Assembly: GCA_948567375.1 (NCBI GenBank)
Contig: OX419760.1
Coordinates: forward strand, 46,500,001 to 46,564,000
Direction of reading: 5' to 3'
DNA length: 64,000 nt
Source: Lunularia cruciata
Taxonomy: Eukaryota > Streptophyta > Marchantiopsida > Lunulariales > Lunulariaceae
Under the pieces are notes generated by a model, which ran no database searches, had not been told where the DNA came from, and saw only the letters and a program-made list of their open reading frames with translations. A program made the position numbers and the translations under genes. Positions within the stretch are counted from its first letter, which is position 1. Each line of letters begins with the position of its first letter. Below are positions 1 to 12,038 of the stretch, piece after piece.

Positions 1-648
1 ACACTGGTATTACCATTGTTCCAGTAGTATCAAAGGCATCCAAACATTAAGTGTGAGGTCAAGCTATGGACCTGAATTGTTTGACTTGGATTGTGAGCCT
101 TGGCTTGGCAGAGCAATGTAGGATGCGCTTGATAGGCATCACCACTCGGACACTTATGAGCCCTGTGCCTATCGAAATGATTCAGACACATGCTGAGGAT
201 GATGGACCAAATGGACATGGTATTCTTAGGACACAACTAGTAGCTACCAAGGAGAATGGTCTACTTGGAGTCCATCTAGGTGAGCGTGGGCTACTTGGAT
301 TACACCCTTGGTCCTCTTGGGATGCTCCTAGAGGACGTATGGAACTAGCAGCCAGATTAGAGGGATTTTTTCACACTAAGGTTGGGACCTCTAGTGGTTT
401 GGAGCATGACACTACTGCTTCCAAGGGTCCAGTGTAGTAGCCAGTTAGTACATCTTCCACTCCTATGACATATATAGAGGATACTTGGGAGCCAGATCTT
501 GGACCCATGCTTACAAGAGAGGAAAGACGGAGAGTTTGGAGGGTCTTAAGGAGCTACACAAGTTGTTTTGCCTTTAGTATGAAGGATTTAGGTACTCTAA
601 AGGGACTTGGCATACAGATTGAGCTAACTAGCAATATATCAGCTTTTT
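1..648 (+). pseudogene. Fragment of a third Ty3/gypsy pol (protease-RT linker)
   Basis: The reading frame at 465-648 carries a segment resembling the linker just before reverse transcriptase in plant gypsy polyproteins: an acidic stretch, then SCFAFSMKDLGTLKG, then IELTS. This matches the place where other copies here read FIHVFAFSYKDLKEVTLEEHKIEVES. Upstream, 66-437 is open in another frame and reads like damaged linker sequence. The similarity stops abruptly at about 648 and no RT core follows. It differs clearly from families 1 and 2, so I treat it as a third, old family. The element continues off the left edge. Assignment rests on the short linker motif only. Confidence 0.5.
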
Positions 649-1035
649 GATGTTGTTGTAGGGATTGTTTGGTCTTGAGAGTGCATTGGGCACTTGGCTG
701 CTTGTGCTTAGATTGCTCTTGTTATCAATGACTTGAGACTTCTCATAGTCCAACTCTCTCTCTCTCACTCTGGTAATGGTTTGCAATCTCATCCTTGATA
801 GGACAGGTTGTTCTAATAGCTCTCAAGGGTAAGCTTCTCATGGGGTTTGTATGTTGGATCTTGTAGATTAATGTTGATCTTTGCAAAATTGTTGTGTTCA
901 GTTGTGTTTTGCCTCGTGGCTCTACTCCTAAATAGTCTTGTTTCTAGTTCTCTTTATGCTTGGGTTTGTGGTCTTGGATCAAATGGATTCCTAGGACAAG
1001 TTCTGATCAGATATATGGAATAGTCACAAGCGAAC
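649..1035. other. Unassigned sequence flanking element A
   Basis: No ORF or motif is recognised. The stretch is T/G-rich with a short CT run near 750-765. It ends with CGAAC, the bases directly flanking the left LTR of element A. The partner copy of that target site cannot be checked because the other end of A is truncated. Confidence 0.4.
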
Positions 1036-1714
1036 TGTGAGCCGGCCTGTCTCTCACTCAGGATGAACCTCTGATGGCTATTATGGTAGCGCACCATGGA
1101 CTAAGAAGGCAAGGAACCCCAACTCCATCATACTCCTCCAAGGCTAACACTCCAAGACTCAAGACATTGCTCACTAGAGAACTCAATGAGAGAGAGATAG
1201 TTGCAAATGAAAGGATGATGAGTACCTCCTCACTCCTTGTTTATATACTTGTGAAATAGTTACGTACCAAAGTTACTAATTACCGTAGTAACTCAAGTTA
1301 CTAGACTAAAAGTCAAGTAAAGTCAAAAAGTAGAAAGGAATATCCATTCACATGGGCATATTCCCCTTATCTTGACCCAACCACTAAAGCAAGGATTCCT
1401 TCACATGGGCTATCCTTGGACTAAAGAAGAATCCAAAACAAAAAGGCTTGCGGGCCCAAGAGTTCTCAACTCTTTCCCCAAAGCCAAACACCTAGGAATA
1501 ATACCAAGTCAACACACTAAAATCCAAAATAGTGGTGCTCATCTTTTCTACTTCCTCTAAAGTAAGGTCCCATCTATCTTAGCTATGACTAACTTTAGCT
1601 AACCATGACTAATATAGAACCATCCTTTATCTCTATATAAATAATATCTCTTAAGTACTTGTAATACCAAGCTAAATATCACAATACCACACACATGCAC
1701 AAATGGGTGTTACA
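1036..1714 (-). repeat. 3' LTR of element A (679 bp)
   Basis: Bounded by TGTGAGCCGG and GGGTGTTACA on the plus strand, so TG...CA in element orientation. Both ends agree with the LTRs of element B. The flanking bases on the left are CGAAC. Two antisense 61-62-codon ORFs inside it recur in every LTR copy simply because the LTRs are similar. Confidence 0.95.
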
Positions 1715-1725
1715 TTTACCCCCGG
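1715..1725 (-). other. Polypurine tract of element A
   Basis: Reads CCGGGGGTAAA on the minus strand, directly before the 3' LTR. This is the expected primer for plus-strand DNA synthesis. The same tract precedes the 3' LTRs of elements B and D. Confidence 0.8.
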
Positions 1726-1762
1726 ACTAAGTTTTCACTTTGTCCTCAAAGTGAAGGTCTCT

Positions 1763-4700
1763 CTACCTTCTATGGTACATCTTCAACTTATCATGGTTAA
1801 TCCTATCAAAGTGTCTTCCTCCCAACTCCTTGAGATCATAGGTATAATTGCCCCACACCTTCTCTACTATGAAAGGTCCAAAGTACTTAGGCAAAAACTT
1901 CTTTTGCACTCTCTTGAATCGAATGGAATCAAACAACATTACCCAATCACCTTCTTTGAAAGGCTCCACCTTCTTCTTGCCTTGCCTCTTGTCATAGCTC
2001 TCCTTTTGTTTCCTTTGGGCTTGCTCCACTCGAACCATAGCAACTGCTCTTGCCTCTTCCAACTCCATGAGTTGATCCTTCCTTGACTTCCCTGCATCAC
2101 TTCCTTGTGCTTTCTTCAATCTCCTATGAATGCTTTGGAAGGTAGGAAGATCAAAGTGAATAGGTAAGGTAGACTCAATACCATACACCAATTGGAATGG
2201 AGAATATCCAGTGGAAGTCTTCATGGTTGTCCTATACTCCCACAAAACTGCATGAATCCTCTTGTCCCAATGATGTTTAGCCCCCTCCATTTCTGCATCT
2301 TTGGCCAACATCATGCACAAGGTCTGATTGGTTCTCTCTGCCAAGCCATTGGAATTTGGCTTATAGGATGTAGTTACTCTATGTGTGATAGAGAAATGTT
2401 GTAGCATGGCTGTAGTAATGCTTCTTGTAAACTCTCCTCCTCTATCAGAAACCAACTCCAAAGGGCATCCAAACCTAGTGATAATGCGTTCATAAAGAAA
2501 TCTACCCACTTCATCTTCATTCTTGTCCCTCAATGGTCTAGCCTCAACCCACTTGGTAAGGTAATCAGTAACTACCACAATGTACCGATTGTTCCTTGGG
2601 GTTCTATTGAGAGGTCCTACAAAATCAATTCCCCACTTCTCAAAAGGTCCTAGCAATGGAATTGATCTAAGTGGTGGAGTGGATGTAGACTTTCTAGCAA
2701 AAGCTTGACAAACATGACAAGTTTTGCAATAATCAAGACAATCCTTGAAAATCCCTCTCCAATGGTAACCTGCATCTAGAATCTTGAAAGCAGTCACCTT
2801 TCCTGCAAAGTGTCCTCCACATACTAAACCTTCATGAAACTCCTTTATGAGTAGGATAGACTCTTCCTTACCCACTGCTCTTCAAAGTAGACCATCTGCT
2901 CCTTGGTGAAAAAGAATATCCTCCACCATTGTGTAAGGTCTAGATCTTGCTGCAAGGGCCTTCCTCTCCCTAGCATGCATCCCTTCTGGATAGTTACCTC
3001 TTGTCACAAAATCCACAATCTCCTTGTACTCCATTGGAATCTCTTGAGTGACTGAGATTGTCATGAGCTCCTCATCCGGGAAGGAATCATCTACTGGCTC
3101 ATCTCCATCATGATCATAGGCTCTAGATAACAAATCAGCATTTGCATGTTTCTTTCCTGGCCTATCCTCAATTGTGTAGTCATACTCAGACAAGAGTATC
3201 ATCCACCTTGCTAGTCTCCCTTCAACATTAGGCTTGTTGAAGATGTACTTCAAAGCCTTGTGATCCGTGACAATTGTGGCTTTCCCTCCAATCAAGTAGT
3301 GTCTAAACTTCTTGAGACCAAAGATCACTGCCAACCCTTCTCTCTCTGTGACAGAGTAGTTCTTCTCTGCTGAAACCATCTGCCTACTAGCATAAGCTAT
3401 TGGATGATCATGCCCATCTTGGTCTAATTGACTAAGAGTGCATCCTATAGCTACATTAGAAGCATCAGTGTAGAGGATGAAAGGCTTACTCCAATCAAGT
3501 TTAGCAAGAATTGGAGCTACAACAAGGGATTGCTTGAGCTCCTCAAAAGCTTTGAGAGCCTCCTTGTCTTCCAAAATCACCATGTAATCTACACCCTTCT
3601 TCATGTAGATGGTCAATGCATAAGCCTTGTTGGAAAATGAGAAGATGAACCTCCTATAGTACCCAACCATTCCCAAGAATTGGCGTAACTTTGTCAAGCT
3701 TGAAGGGAATGGAAGGTCTGAGATTTTCCTCACCTTCTCAGGATCAACTGCTATTCCATCCTTGGAGATGATGTGCCCCAAAAGTAGACCTTCTTCACAT
3801 CCAAAAATGCACTTCTCTGGGTTGAGTGATGCATTTGCCTCATCCAAGCGTTGCAAGACTTTGATTAGGTGCTCAAAGTGCTCCTCCTTGCTCCCATAGA
3901 CACAAAAGTCATCAATGAAATCTCTCACAAATTTCCCAATGAAAGGTTCAAATACCTTGTTCATGAACCGTTGGAATGTGGCTGGAGCATTGCAAAGCCC
4001 AAAAGGCATGACCTTGAAAGCGTAAGTTCCCCAAGGTGTGGTGAATGTGGTGAGTTGTTGATGCTCTGGTGCAATCTTTATTTGGTTATATCCACTATAA
4101 CCATCTCCAAAACTGTACCTCTCATGACCTGCAACCTCCTCCAAGATCTCATCAATGAATGGCAATGGGTAGTAGTCCTTCTTGGTAACAGCATTAAGCT
4201 TCTTGTAATCCACACATACCCGAAGCTTGCCATTCTTTTTCTTCACAATGACAATTGGAGACACCCATTCTGAATTCTCCACCTCAAAGATAAATCCAGC
4301 CTCCTTGAGCTTATCAATCTCCTCCTTCACAACCAAAGATATTGGTGGGCTAATGCGACGTTGCTTTTGGCGGATTGGTCTTGCATGTGACTCCACCTCT
4401 ATCTTGTGCTCCTCCAAGGTGACTTCCTTCAAATCCTTGTAACTAAAAGCAAACACATGGATGAACTTGCGGAAAATCTCCTCAAATCTCACCTTCTCCT
4501 CCTTGGTAACATTTGGGCCATACTTGAGGGTAGATAACCTTCTCTCTACCTCCTCAAGTGTCAATGGTGATTTATCTGGGTCCTTCAAAACCTCTGGCTT
4601 AGGTGCAAAATCCATAGCACACAAGGGATACACATCTGAATCAGATTCAGATTCATCTTCCTCTGTGGAAGTCTCCTCTTCCATGCTTGTGTCCACACCT

Positions 4701-6589
4701 GAAGCTCCTTCTGCAGAATCTGATTCCCAATAATCAGAAGATGGGGTATCTGAATGTGAAGTGTTGGTGGTGTTAGTCACAGGAACAGTGACTCTATGGT
4801 TTGATGGCCCAATCCTCAAGTACCCTTTGTGCCATCGATCAGTTGTGCGTGCTGCTCTCAACCATGGCCTCCCAAGAAGTAAGTCATAGCTTGAATCCTT
4901 CAAGACTTGGAAAGTCATGAGATTTTGAACTCCCATAACTGAAACTACCACCTTATCCATCACCCCTACTGGTCGAACTTGTTGCTTGTTTGCCATGCTC
5001 ACCACAAATGTTGAAGGTCTTGAGGGTATCATACCCAACTTCTTCATCAACCTTTCTGACATGGCATTCACTGCTGATCCTCCATCAACCAATGCATCCT
5101 TGATGTTGTGACCATTCACTCTCACATCAATCTTGGAGGCATATTCACAAGCCTCCCATGGTGCTGGCTTGGCATCCACCACCCCCATTGATACTGGAAC
5201 TTTTGCCTTCTTCTTCTTTTTGCTCCTTGTAGAACTCAAACCACCTCTAAGCTCCTTTCTCAAGGTAGGGTTCAAAGCAATTAATTGGCCCACTGTGATG
5301 TTAGCCTTGTGACTACCAACATCCTCCAACACATTGTAGTTCCATTGTTGCTTTGAGATCAAGAAGTCCTCCATCCCCAACTTCTTCCTTGGAGTCTTTG
5401 TTGTTGATGGTGTTGAGGTGCGAGTGCTCCTAGTAGACATAGGAGTATCCTTGCTTGAAGTAAATCCTTGAGAAGAGTGAACATCCTCTGCAAAACGAGC
5501 TCTCTTCTTCTCTTGTGCCAAAAGCTCCAAATTAAGACCCTTGGAGTTTGAGCACTCTCCCTTCTCATACTTGCTCTCAACCACATCTATGGATGCTATC
5601 CCCTTACCTTTGTTGGGATTAGGAGCCACTTGGGTTTCACTACCTCCCTCTTTCCCTCTATTGGCTCCCTCATAACCCCTTCCTCCATGGTAAGTGGAAT
5701 TTGGGCAATTCCTTTGGATATGGCCTCTTCCTCCACAACCAAAACAATTTCTATCATTGAAATTGTTGGCTGGTTGGCCTCCTCTATATGGATAGTTTCC
5801 ATAACTCCTAGGTCCTCTCCCTACATTCTGATCCACCTCTCTCTTCTCCCATAGTTGCACCACATTGATCTTGAGATCCGCAAGTTGTTCTGTGATGGTT
5901 TGGAGTGGATCTTTTGGTGGAGGTGCAAGAATTGGAGCAACTACTACTTGTGGTGCAACCCTTGTCACCAAAGTATCAGAAGTTCCACCATACTTGTAGC
6001 CTTGAGGAGGATGCACAACCTCCTTCACCACCAAATCACTCTCATCCCCTTCCAAACTCTCCTCCGTACGAATTGCGATCTTGATAGCTTCAACCTTGGA
6101 AGAAGGTTTCTCATATCTCACCTTGCTTCTAATTTGTGGTCTCAATCCTCCCACAAAATTCTTGGTGAGCATGGCCCCTATGCCAATCATTGTAGTCTCC
6201 ACATCATCCCCACCCTTCCTCAACACTATGCGAAATCTGGACTCCAACTTTTCCACTCTTTCCACATAGACCCTCACTTTCTCTCCATCTCCTTGCTTGA
6301 GAAATGTAACCTCACTCATCAATCTCTCATAACTCTCATCAGGAAGAAAGTTCTCAATGAGTGCTGAAGTCAAAGTCTCCCAAGACTCCTCTTCCCCCTC
6401 TCTCCTCTCTCTCTTTTGGTATTCTGACTCATACCATGTAAGTGCTGCATCCTCAAAGAAATCTGGTAATAATGAGGCCCACTCATTCTTCCTCCTCTCA
6501 TTGTTTCCTATGCAAGCTCTCTTGAAGTCTCTCACAAAGGCCTCCACATCTTCTCCATCCTTGCCAAAGAAAACCGGAAGTTTTCCCAT
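1763..6589 (-). pseudogene. gag-pol: Gag-pol polyprotein of element A, one nonsense codon
   Basis: Starts at the ATG (6589) used in the intact copy and keeps the same 4827-nt length. Gag is followed by a CCHC knuckle, an aspartic protease with VDGGS, RT with FIDDF, RNase H and integrase. Codon 1236 is TGA (2882-2884), whereas element B has CGA, so translation would end just before the integrase zinc-binding domain. The downstream part (1763-2875) is fully open and keeps the integrase catalytic residues. No frameshift separates it from the intact copy. The stop is a typical CpG-deamination product, so this copy was recently functional and could be a non-autonomous relative of B. Confidence 0.93.
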
Positions 6590-6824
6590 CTTAACCCCTC
6601 ACTATCTTTCTTTTCTCTTAATTTTTTTTTTCTCTTTTCTTTTCTCTCACTCTATTACTAATAGAGTATATACATGACTAACACCATCTGAGAATAATCC
6701 ACTCTAGGGAACACAAAAGGTTCAGGTTGCTCCAAGATTTCTATAGCAACATCAAATCCTAGAGTGCATATTAATCTAACTCTCATGGATAGTTTATCCA
6801 TAAGTTGAAAGATTATCTCCATCA

Positions 6825-7298
6825 CTAATCTTGAGAACTAGCTGATGAAGGTGGTAGTATTTCTGTAGCTGTACTAAGACTCTCTCCAAGATCCTTCACC
6901 AAAGTTTCCAAAAGTGCTTTTACTCCACTACACTCATGTCCTTTTGGAAGTCCTTCAACTCCACAAACCTCACACAACTCCTTGGTCTTAGATCTTCTCC
7001 CTCCCAATCTTGGTGAAGAAGGTCCAACATGCAAACCCAAGTCAAGTAAGCCTCTCCTTTCCCTCAATCTCTTGCTCTCAAAGGTTAATGGACATGAACT
7101 TGCCTTATGTCCCTTCTCTCCACATAGAAAGCACATAGACTCACTCTTTCCTCCAAGTGGTGTAGGTTTTTGGATCCTCTCAACACTCTCTTCAAATTCT
7201 ATTGTAAACTCTCTTTTCCTCAAATCCACCCCTACAATCACCTCAAACCCTTGGAGAACCTTGCATAATCTCAATTTCCACTCTTGATGACCCTCCAT
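6825..7298 (-). CDS. Leader ORF with zinc knuckle, upstream of gag (element A)
   Basis: A 157-codon ORF beginning at an ATG (MEGHQEWK) and ending before the gag-pol start, in the leader of the transcript. It has a perfect CX2CX4HX4C knuckle (CFLCGEKGHKASSC) and a second Cys/His cluster (CEVCGVEGLPKGHEC), both typical of nucleic-acid binding. The N-terminal 50 residues include a VDLRKRE segment; I do not recognise the fold. The copy in element B is almost identical. Its role is unknown; an accessory RNA-binding or packaging protein is an inference. Extra ORFs ahead of gag are known in Ogre elements, but I see no clear similarity to them. Confidence 0.6.
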   Translation of the reverse strand: MEGHQEWKLRLCKVLQGFEVIVGVDLRKREFTIEFEESVERIQKPTPLGGKSESMCFLCGEKGHKASSCPLTFESKRLRERRGLLDLGLHVGPSSPRLGGRRSKTKELCEVCGVEGLPKGHECSGVKALLETLVKDLGESLSTATEILPPSSASSQD

Positions 7299-7946
7299 GT
7301 TCCCAAAGATGAATCTAAACACTCAAACATGCTTTTTGTTGATCTCAAACTTCTCATGCATGAGATCTCCACTCTGCAGAATTGACCCTTCCTCACAATG
7401 TCACTCAAATCTCCCAACGAATATGTCACAGTCCTCTGAAATTTTCCACACTTGATCACAACTCTAGGGCGTCCCTCCCTGCAAAATTTCAGATCTTTTC
7501 ATCGAGCCATTTGGCCTAGACACCTTTCTATTCAGCACCCATATTTCAGATTTGGTCTGAAAACCACCCCCCTCACTTCAAAAACTCATAACGCACTGCG
7601 CAAAAATGATCTCTCTCTAATTTTTGTGGCACTAGGTAGGATACAATGCACTGAATTTTCTTGGAAATTTTCAGGACAATTCACTAAAAATTGAAGAAAT
7701 GGCAGACTCTGTACAATTTTCTAGAGAGCATGCAGTTGCGGGAGCACTTTACCCTATCAACTTTCAAAACTTCTAGCCCAGTGCGCATAGAAGCTCTCTC
7801 AATAATTTCAAGTGTGCTAACTGAAAGATAACCCAAGCTATCATGTGTAGAAATCTCAAGTCCAGATCTCAAACTTGAGATTTTGCCCAAAATCACCTTA
7901 ATCCCCAAAATCTGCAATCCACCTCACACAATCTCTCCAATTCCTC

Positions 7947-8117
7947 TCATGTGTACAAGATGTACAAAATCACCTCAAAGACATCATAATGAACTACAGG
8001 GTATACAAATGGATCTTGGTTCTCTAACATAAGTTCAGCCCTCTCCTCTCCTAATGTTCTCTCCAAGTGAGCTCTCATAGCCTCCTTCTGCCTAATGTAG
8101 AATTGGACGCGGAACAT
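7947..8117 (-). CDS. Short leader ORF, 56 codons (element A)
   Basis: First ATG after the primer site, encoding a small charged peptide (MFRVQFYIRQKEAM...). It is open at the same place in elements B and C. It may be a translated upstream ORF or only conserved leader sequence. No domain is recognised. Confidence 0.3.
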   Translation of the reverse strand: MFRVQFYIRQKEAMRAHLERTLGEERAELMLENQDPFVYPVVHYDVFEVILYILYT

Positions 8118-8136
8118 TATCTTGCCTTCTAGAGAG

Positions 8137-8154
8137 GTCCCGGCAACGGAACCA
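8137..8154 (-). other. Primer binding site of element A (tRNA-Asp-like)
   Basis: Minus strand TGGTTCCGTTGCCGGGAC, four bases inside the 5' LTR. It fits the 3' end of plant tRNA-Asp (complement TGGCGCCGTTGCCGGGG) except at two positions near the CCA end and at its last base. The same sequence stands in B and C. Confidence 0.75.
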
Positions 8155-8158
8155 AAAA

Positions 8159-8807
8159 TGTGAGCCGGCCTGTCTCTCACTCAGGATGAACCTCTGATGG
8201 CTATTATGGTAGCGCACCATGGACTAAGAAGGCAAGGAACCCCAACTCCATCATACTCCTCCAAGGCTAACACTCCAAGACTCAAGACATTGCTCACTAG
8301 AGAACTCAATGAGAGAGAGATAGTTGCAAATGAAAGGATGATGAGTACCTCCTCACTCCTTGTTTATATACTTGTGAAATAGTTACGTACCAAAGTTACT
8401 AATTACCGTAGTAACTCAAGTTACTAGACTAAAAGTCAAGTAAAGTCAAAAAGTAGAAAGGAATATCCATTCACATGGACATATTCCCCTTATCTTGACC
8501 CAACCACTAAAGCAAGGATTCCTTCACATGGGCTATCCTTGGACTAAAGAAGAATCCAAAACAAAAAGGCTTGCGGGCCCAAGAGTTCTCAACTCTTTCC
8601 CCAAAGCCAAACACCTAGGAATAATACCAAGTCAACACACTAAAATCCAAAATAGTGGTGCTCATCTTTTCTACTTCCTCTAAAGTAAGGTCCCATCTAT
8701 CTTAGCTATGACTAACTTTAGCTAACCATGACTAATATAGAACCATCCTTTATCTCTATATAAATAATATCTCTTAAGTACTTGTAATACCAAGCTAAAT
8801 ATCACAA
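8159..8807 (-). repeat. 5' LTR of element A, outer end missing
   Basis: Aligns with the 3' LTR at 1036-1714 from TGTGAGCC up to AGCTAAATATCACAA, then departs. About 30 bp of the outer end, including the terminal TG, are lost and replaced by DNA that repeats the last LTR motif. Confidence 0.9.
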
Positions 8808-8880
8808 AATCTAAACAAAATCACAGCTAAATATCACAAAATCTTATGGTTAAAGGTTCCAGCTAAATATCACAAAATCT
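8793..8880. repeat. Three copies of an LTR-end 20-mer
   Basis: AGCTAAATATCACAAAATCT occurs at 8793-8812, 8825-8844 and 8861-8880, separated by short unrelated spacers. The first 15 bases are genuine LTR sequence. Directly after it AAAATCTGACGT is tandemly doubled (about 8888-8911). This looks like a repair scar with template switching at the broken LTR end. Confidence 0.8.
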
Positions 8881-9751
8881 TCTAACCAAAATCTGACGTA
8901 AAATCTGACGTAAACCCTAAAGTTGGCTGTCCGTCAAATCCTCCGCTAACTTTCCACTTGAGCCAAATTGACAACACGGGTTTTTCCAAATCACAAATTC
9001 ATGAGAAGAGCTTCCTAACTCCACCTTCAATTTGACTTTCTGAGCCCAATTCGCAGCAAATTGGTCCTGCCTTCACCTCTTGAGCTCAAAATCACAACCA
9101 TTGCTCGAAAATAGCTCCTTCTTTGCTCAAAATTTGGCCAGCACTTCCGCACACCATCCGTCTAACTGCCAAATCTGCATCACTTGAACAAGCTTCTGCA
9201 CACTAGGGAAACACTGAACTTGAATCAAGCTACCAACGATCCACCGAGCTTGGAGATACCACCAACACTCAAAGTTCATGCACCCGATTTCCTTCTTTGA
9301 TGTAATCAGATTGCTTACCACTCTCAACTCAACGCAACTCAGATCAATACTTGATCTGTCACTCTATAAACTGCCAACAACTGGGCACTGATTACTGTCA
9401 AGCCACACCCACTCAAGCATAGAGAATCCAGGTGACGCTCGCCGGCCTCTGTCCACCATAGCCAAGAACTCAAAGGCTCAAGATCAGAGAAGTGAGCTCT
9501 CTGGAGCTCACTTTGAAACTATACCCCCTGGACTTGAGCTAGCTCTGAAACCCTAACGGTCCTACTGACGGCACACTTGATCGTGCAAATGGTGCAAAGT
9601 GACGGTGGGCCCCACCGTGAAGTTAGTACCCCAAACACAAAATCTTACCGTCTGAAAGTAGTCTTTGAGAAATTGCTGAAATAACTCTAACTACTATCAC
9701 TGGAACTCTAGTGTCTGAGCATCTAGACATGGCACTACAAATGGCATAATA
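8807..9751. other. Unassigned DNA between elements A and D
   Basis: No convincing ORF, RNA gene or known LTR end is visible. The stretch is less AT-rich than its neighbours from about 9400 to 9640 and contains GGTGGGCCCCACC, a short palindromic run, near 9605. It could be host DNA or the remains of another element. Confidence 0.4.
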
Positions 9752-11747
9752 GATGGAATAGCAATTGATCCTAAGAAGGTGAGGAAAATCTCAGACCTTC
9801 CATTCCCTTCAAGCTTGACAAAGTTACGCCAATTCTTCGGGATGGTTGGATACTATATGAGGTTCATCTTCTCATTTTCCAATAAGGCTTATGTATTGAC
9901 CATCTACATGAAGAAGGGTATAGATGACATGGTGATTTTGGAGGACAAAGAGGCTCTCAAAGCTTTTGAGGAGCTCAAGCAATCCCTTATTGTAGCTCCA
10001 ATTCTTGCAAAACCTGATTGGAGCAAGCTTTTCATCCTCTACACTAATGCTTCTAATGTAGATATAGGATGCACTCTTAGTCAATTAGACCAAGATGGGC
10101 ATGATCATCCAATAGCTTATGCTAGTAGGTAGATGGTTTTAGCAGAAAAGAACTACTTTGTCACGGAGAGAGAAGGGTTGGCAATGATCTTTGGTCTCAA
10201 GAATTTAAACACTAGTTGATTAGAAGGAAAACCATCATTGTCACAAATCACAAAGCTTTGAAGTACATCTTCAAAAAGCCTAATATTGAAGAGAGACAAG
10301 CAAGGTGGATGATACTCTTGTTTGAGTATGACTACACCGTTGAGGATAGGCCATAAAAGAAACATGCAAAATGCTAATTTGTTATCTAGGGCCTATGATC
10401 ATGATAGAGATGAGCTAGTGGATGATTCTTTCCCAAATGAGGAGCTCATGACAATCTGAGTCACTCAAGAGGTTCCAATGGAATACAAGGAGATTGTGGA
10501 TTTTGTGACAAGAGGTAACTTTCCAAAAGGGATGCATGCTAGGGAGAGGAAGGCCCTTGCAACAAGATCTAAACCTTCCACAATGGTGGAGGATATTCTT
10601 TTTCACCAAGGAGCAGATGGTCTACTTTGAAGAGTAGTGGGTAAGGAAGAGTCTATCCTACTCATAAAGGAGTTTCATGAAGGTTTAGTGTGTAGAGGAC
10701 ACTTTGCAAGAAAGGTGACTGCTTTCAAGATTCTAGATGCAGGTTACCATTGGAGAGGAATTTTCAAGGATTATCTTGATAACTGCAAAACTTGTCATGT
10801 TTGTCAAACTTTTGCTAGAAAATCTACTTCCACTCCACCACTTAGATCGATTCATTGCTAAGACCTTTTGAGAAGTGGAGAATTGATTTTGTAGGTCCTC
10901 TCAATAGAACCCCAAGGAACAATCGGTACATTGTGGTAGTTACTAATTACCTTACCAAGTGGGTTGAGGCAAGACCATTGAGGGACAAGAATGAAGATGA
11001 AGTTGGTAAATTTCTTTCTTAATGCATTATCACTAGCTTTGGATGCCCTTTGGAGTTGGTTTTTGATAGAGGAGTAGAATTTACAAAAAGCATTACTACA
11101 ACCATGCTATGATAATTCTCTATCACACATAAAGTAACTAATTCCTATAAGCCAAATTCTAATGGCTTGGCATAGAGAACCAATCAGACCGTGTGCCTGA
11201 TGTTGGCCAAAGATGCAAAATGGAAGGGGCTAAACATCATTGGGACAAGAGGATTCATGTAGTTTTGTGGTAGTATGGGACAACTATGAAGACTTCCACC
11301 GGATATTCTCTATTTCAATTGGTATATGGTATTGAGTCTACCTTACCTATTCACTTTGATCTTCCTACCTTCCAAAGCAATCATAGGAGATTGAAGAAGG
11401 CACAAGGAGGTGATGCAAAGAATTCAAGGAAGGATCAACTCATGGAATTAGAAGAGGCAAGAGCAGTTGCTATGGTTCGAGTGGAGTAAGCCCAAAGGAA
11501 ACAAAATGAGAGCTATGACAAGAAGCAAGGCAAGAAGAAGGTAGAGCATTTCAAAGAAGGTGATTGGGTAATGTTGTTTGATTCCATTCAATTCAAGAGA
11601 GTGCAAAAGAAGTTTTTGCCTAAGTACTTTGGACCTTTCATAATGGAGAAGGTGTGGGGCAATTACACCTATGATCTCAAGGAGTTGAGAGGAAGACAAT
11701 TTGATAGGATTCACCATGATAAGTTAAAGATGCATCATAGAAAGTAG
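9752..11747 (+). pseudogene. pol: Degenerate RNase H-integrase region of element D
   Basis: Homologous over its length to the C-terminal 660 or so codons of the family-1 polyprotein. Recognisable blocks are the RT/RNase H junction (9779-10132), the integrase zinc-binding region (10637-10860), and the integrase C-terminal part (11286-11747). In-frame stops include a TAG at 10129-10132 where other copies have CAG; a TAA at about 11019 truncates the integrase core, and the FSIT block near 11115 is damaged. No functional product is expected. Confidence 0.9.
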
Positions 11748-11795
11748 AGAGACCTTCACTTTGAGGACAAAGTGAAAACTTAGTCCGGGGGTAAA

Positions 11796-12038
11796 TGTAA
11801 CACCCATTTATGCATGTGTGTGGTATTATGATATTTAGCTTAGTATTACAAATGCTTGAAAGATATTGTTTATATAAAGATAAAGGATGGTTCTATGTTA
11901 GTCATGATAAGCTAAAGTTAGTCATAGCTAAGATAGTGGGGACCTTACTTTAGAGGAAGTGGAAAAGATGAGCACCACTATTTTGGATTCTAATGTGTTG
12001 AATTAGTATTATTCCTAGGTGTTTGGCTTTCAAGAAAG
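11796..12038 (+). repeat. 3' LTR of element D, first part
   Basis: Starts TGTAACACCC right after the polypurine tract CCGGGGGTAAA and matches family-1 LTRs for 243 bp. Interrupted by TGTGGTGCCCACA, the start of family-2 solo LTR L. Confidence 0.92.

Larger units (their letters stand above)
1036..8807 (-). mobile_element. Element A: near-complete family-1 gypsy retrotransposon
   Basis: On the minus strand the order is 5' LTR, primer site, leader with two small ORFs, gag-pol, polypurine tract, 3' LTR. The gag-pol frame has exactly the length of the intact copy at 33491-38317 and a single nonsense codon. The two LTRs look almost identical (one difference noticed by eye, at 1350 versus 8479), which points to a recent insertion. 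The 5' LTR lacks its outermost roughly 30 bp and runs into unrelated DNA, so there is no target-site duplication at that end. No chromodomain follows the integrase, which together with the tRNA-Asp-like primer site suggests the Athila/Tat side of plant gypsy elements. Confidence 0.95.

Noticed and set aside
1074-1560. Recurring 61- and 62-codon ORFs (MAIMVAHHGL..., MTQPLKQGFL...)
   Set aside because: They lie antisense within the family-1 LTR and recur only because the LTR does; they have no own start context, domain or independent conservation.
5855-6367. Long ORFs opposite to gag (for example 170 codons) and similar ones at 33713-34225
   Set aside because: They are antisense shadows of the gag coding strand, a by-product of its codon composition.
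8793-8880. CRISPR-like array of three 20-mers
   Set aside because: Only three copies, spacers of unequal length, plant retroelement context and an obvious LTR origin.
8807-9751. A host gene between elements A and D
   Set aside because: No ORF of useful length, no splice-site pattern and no protein motif are visible.
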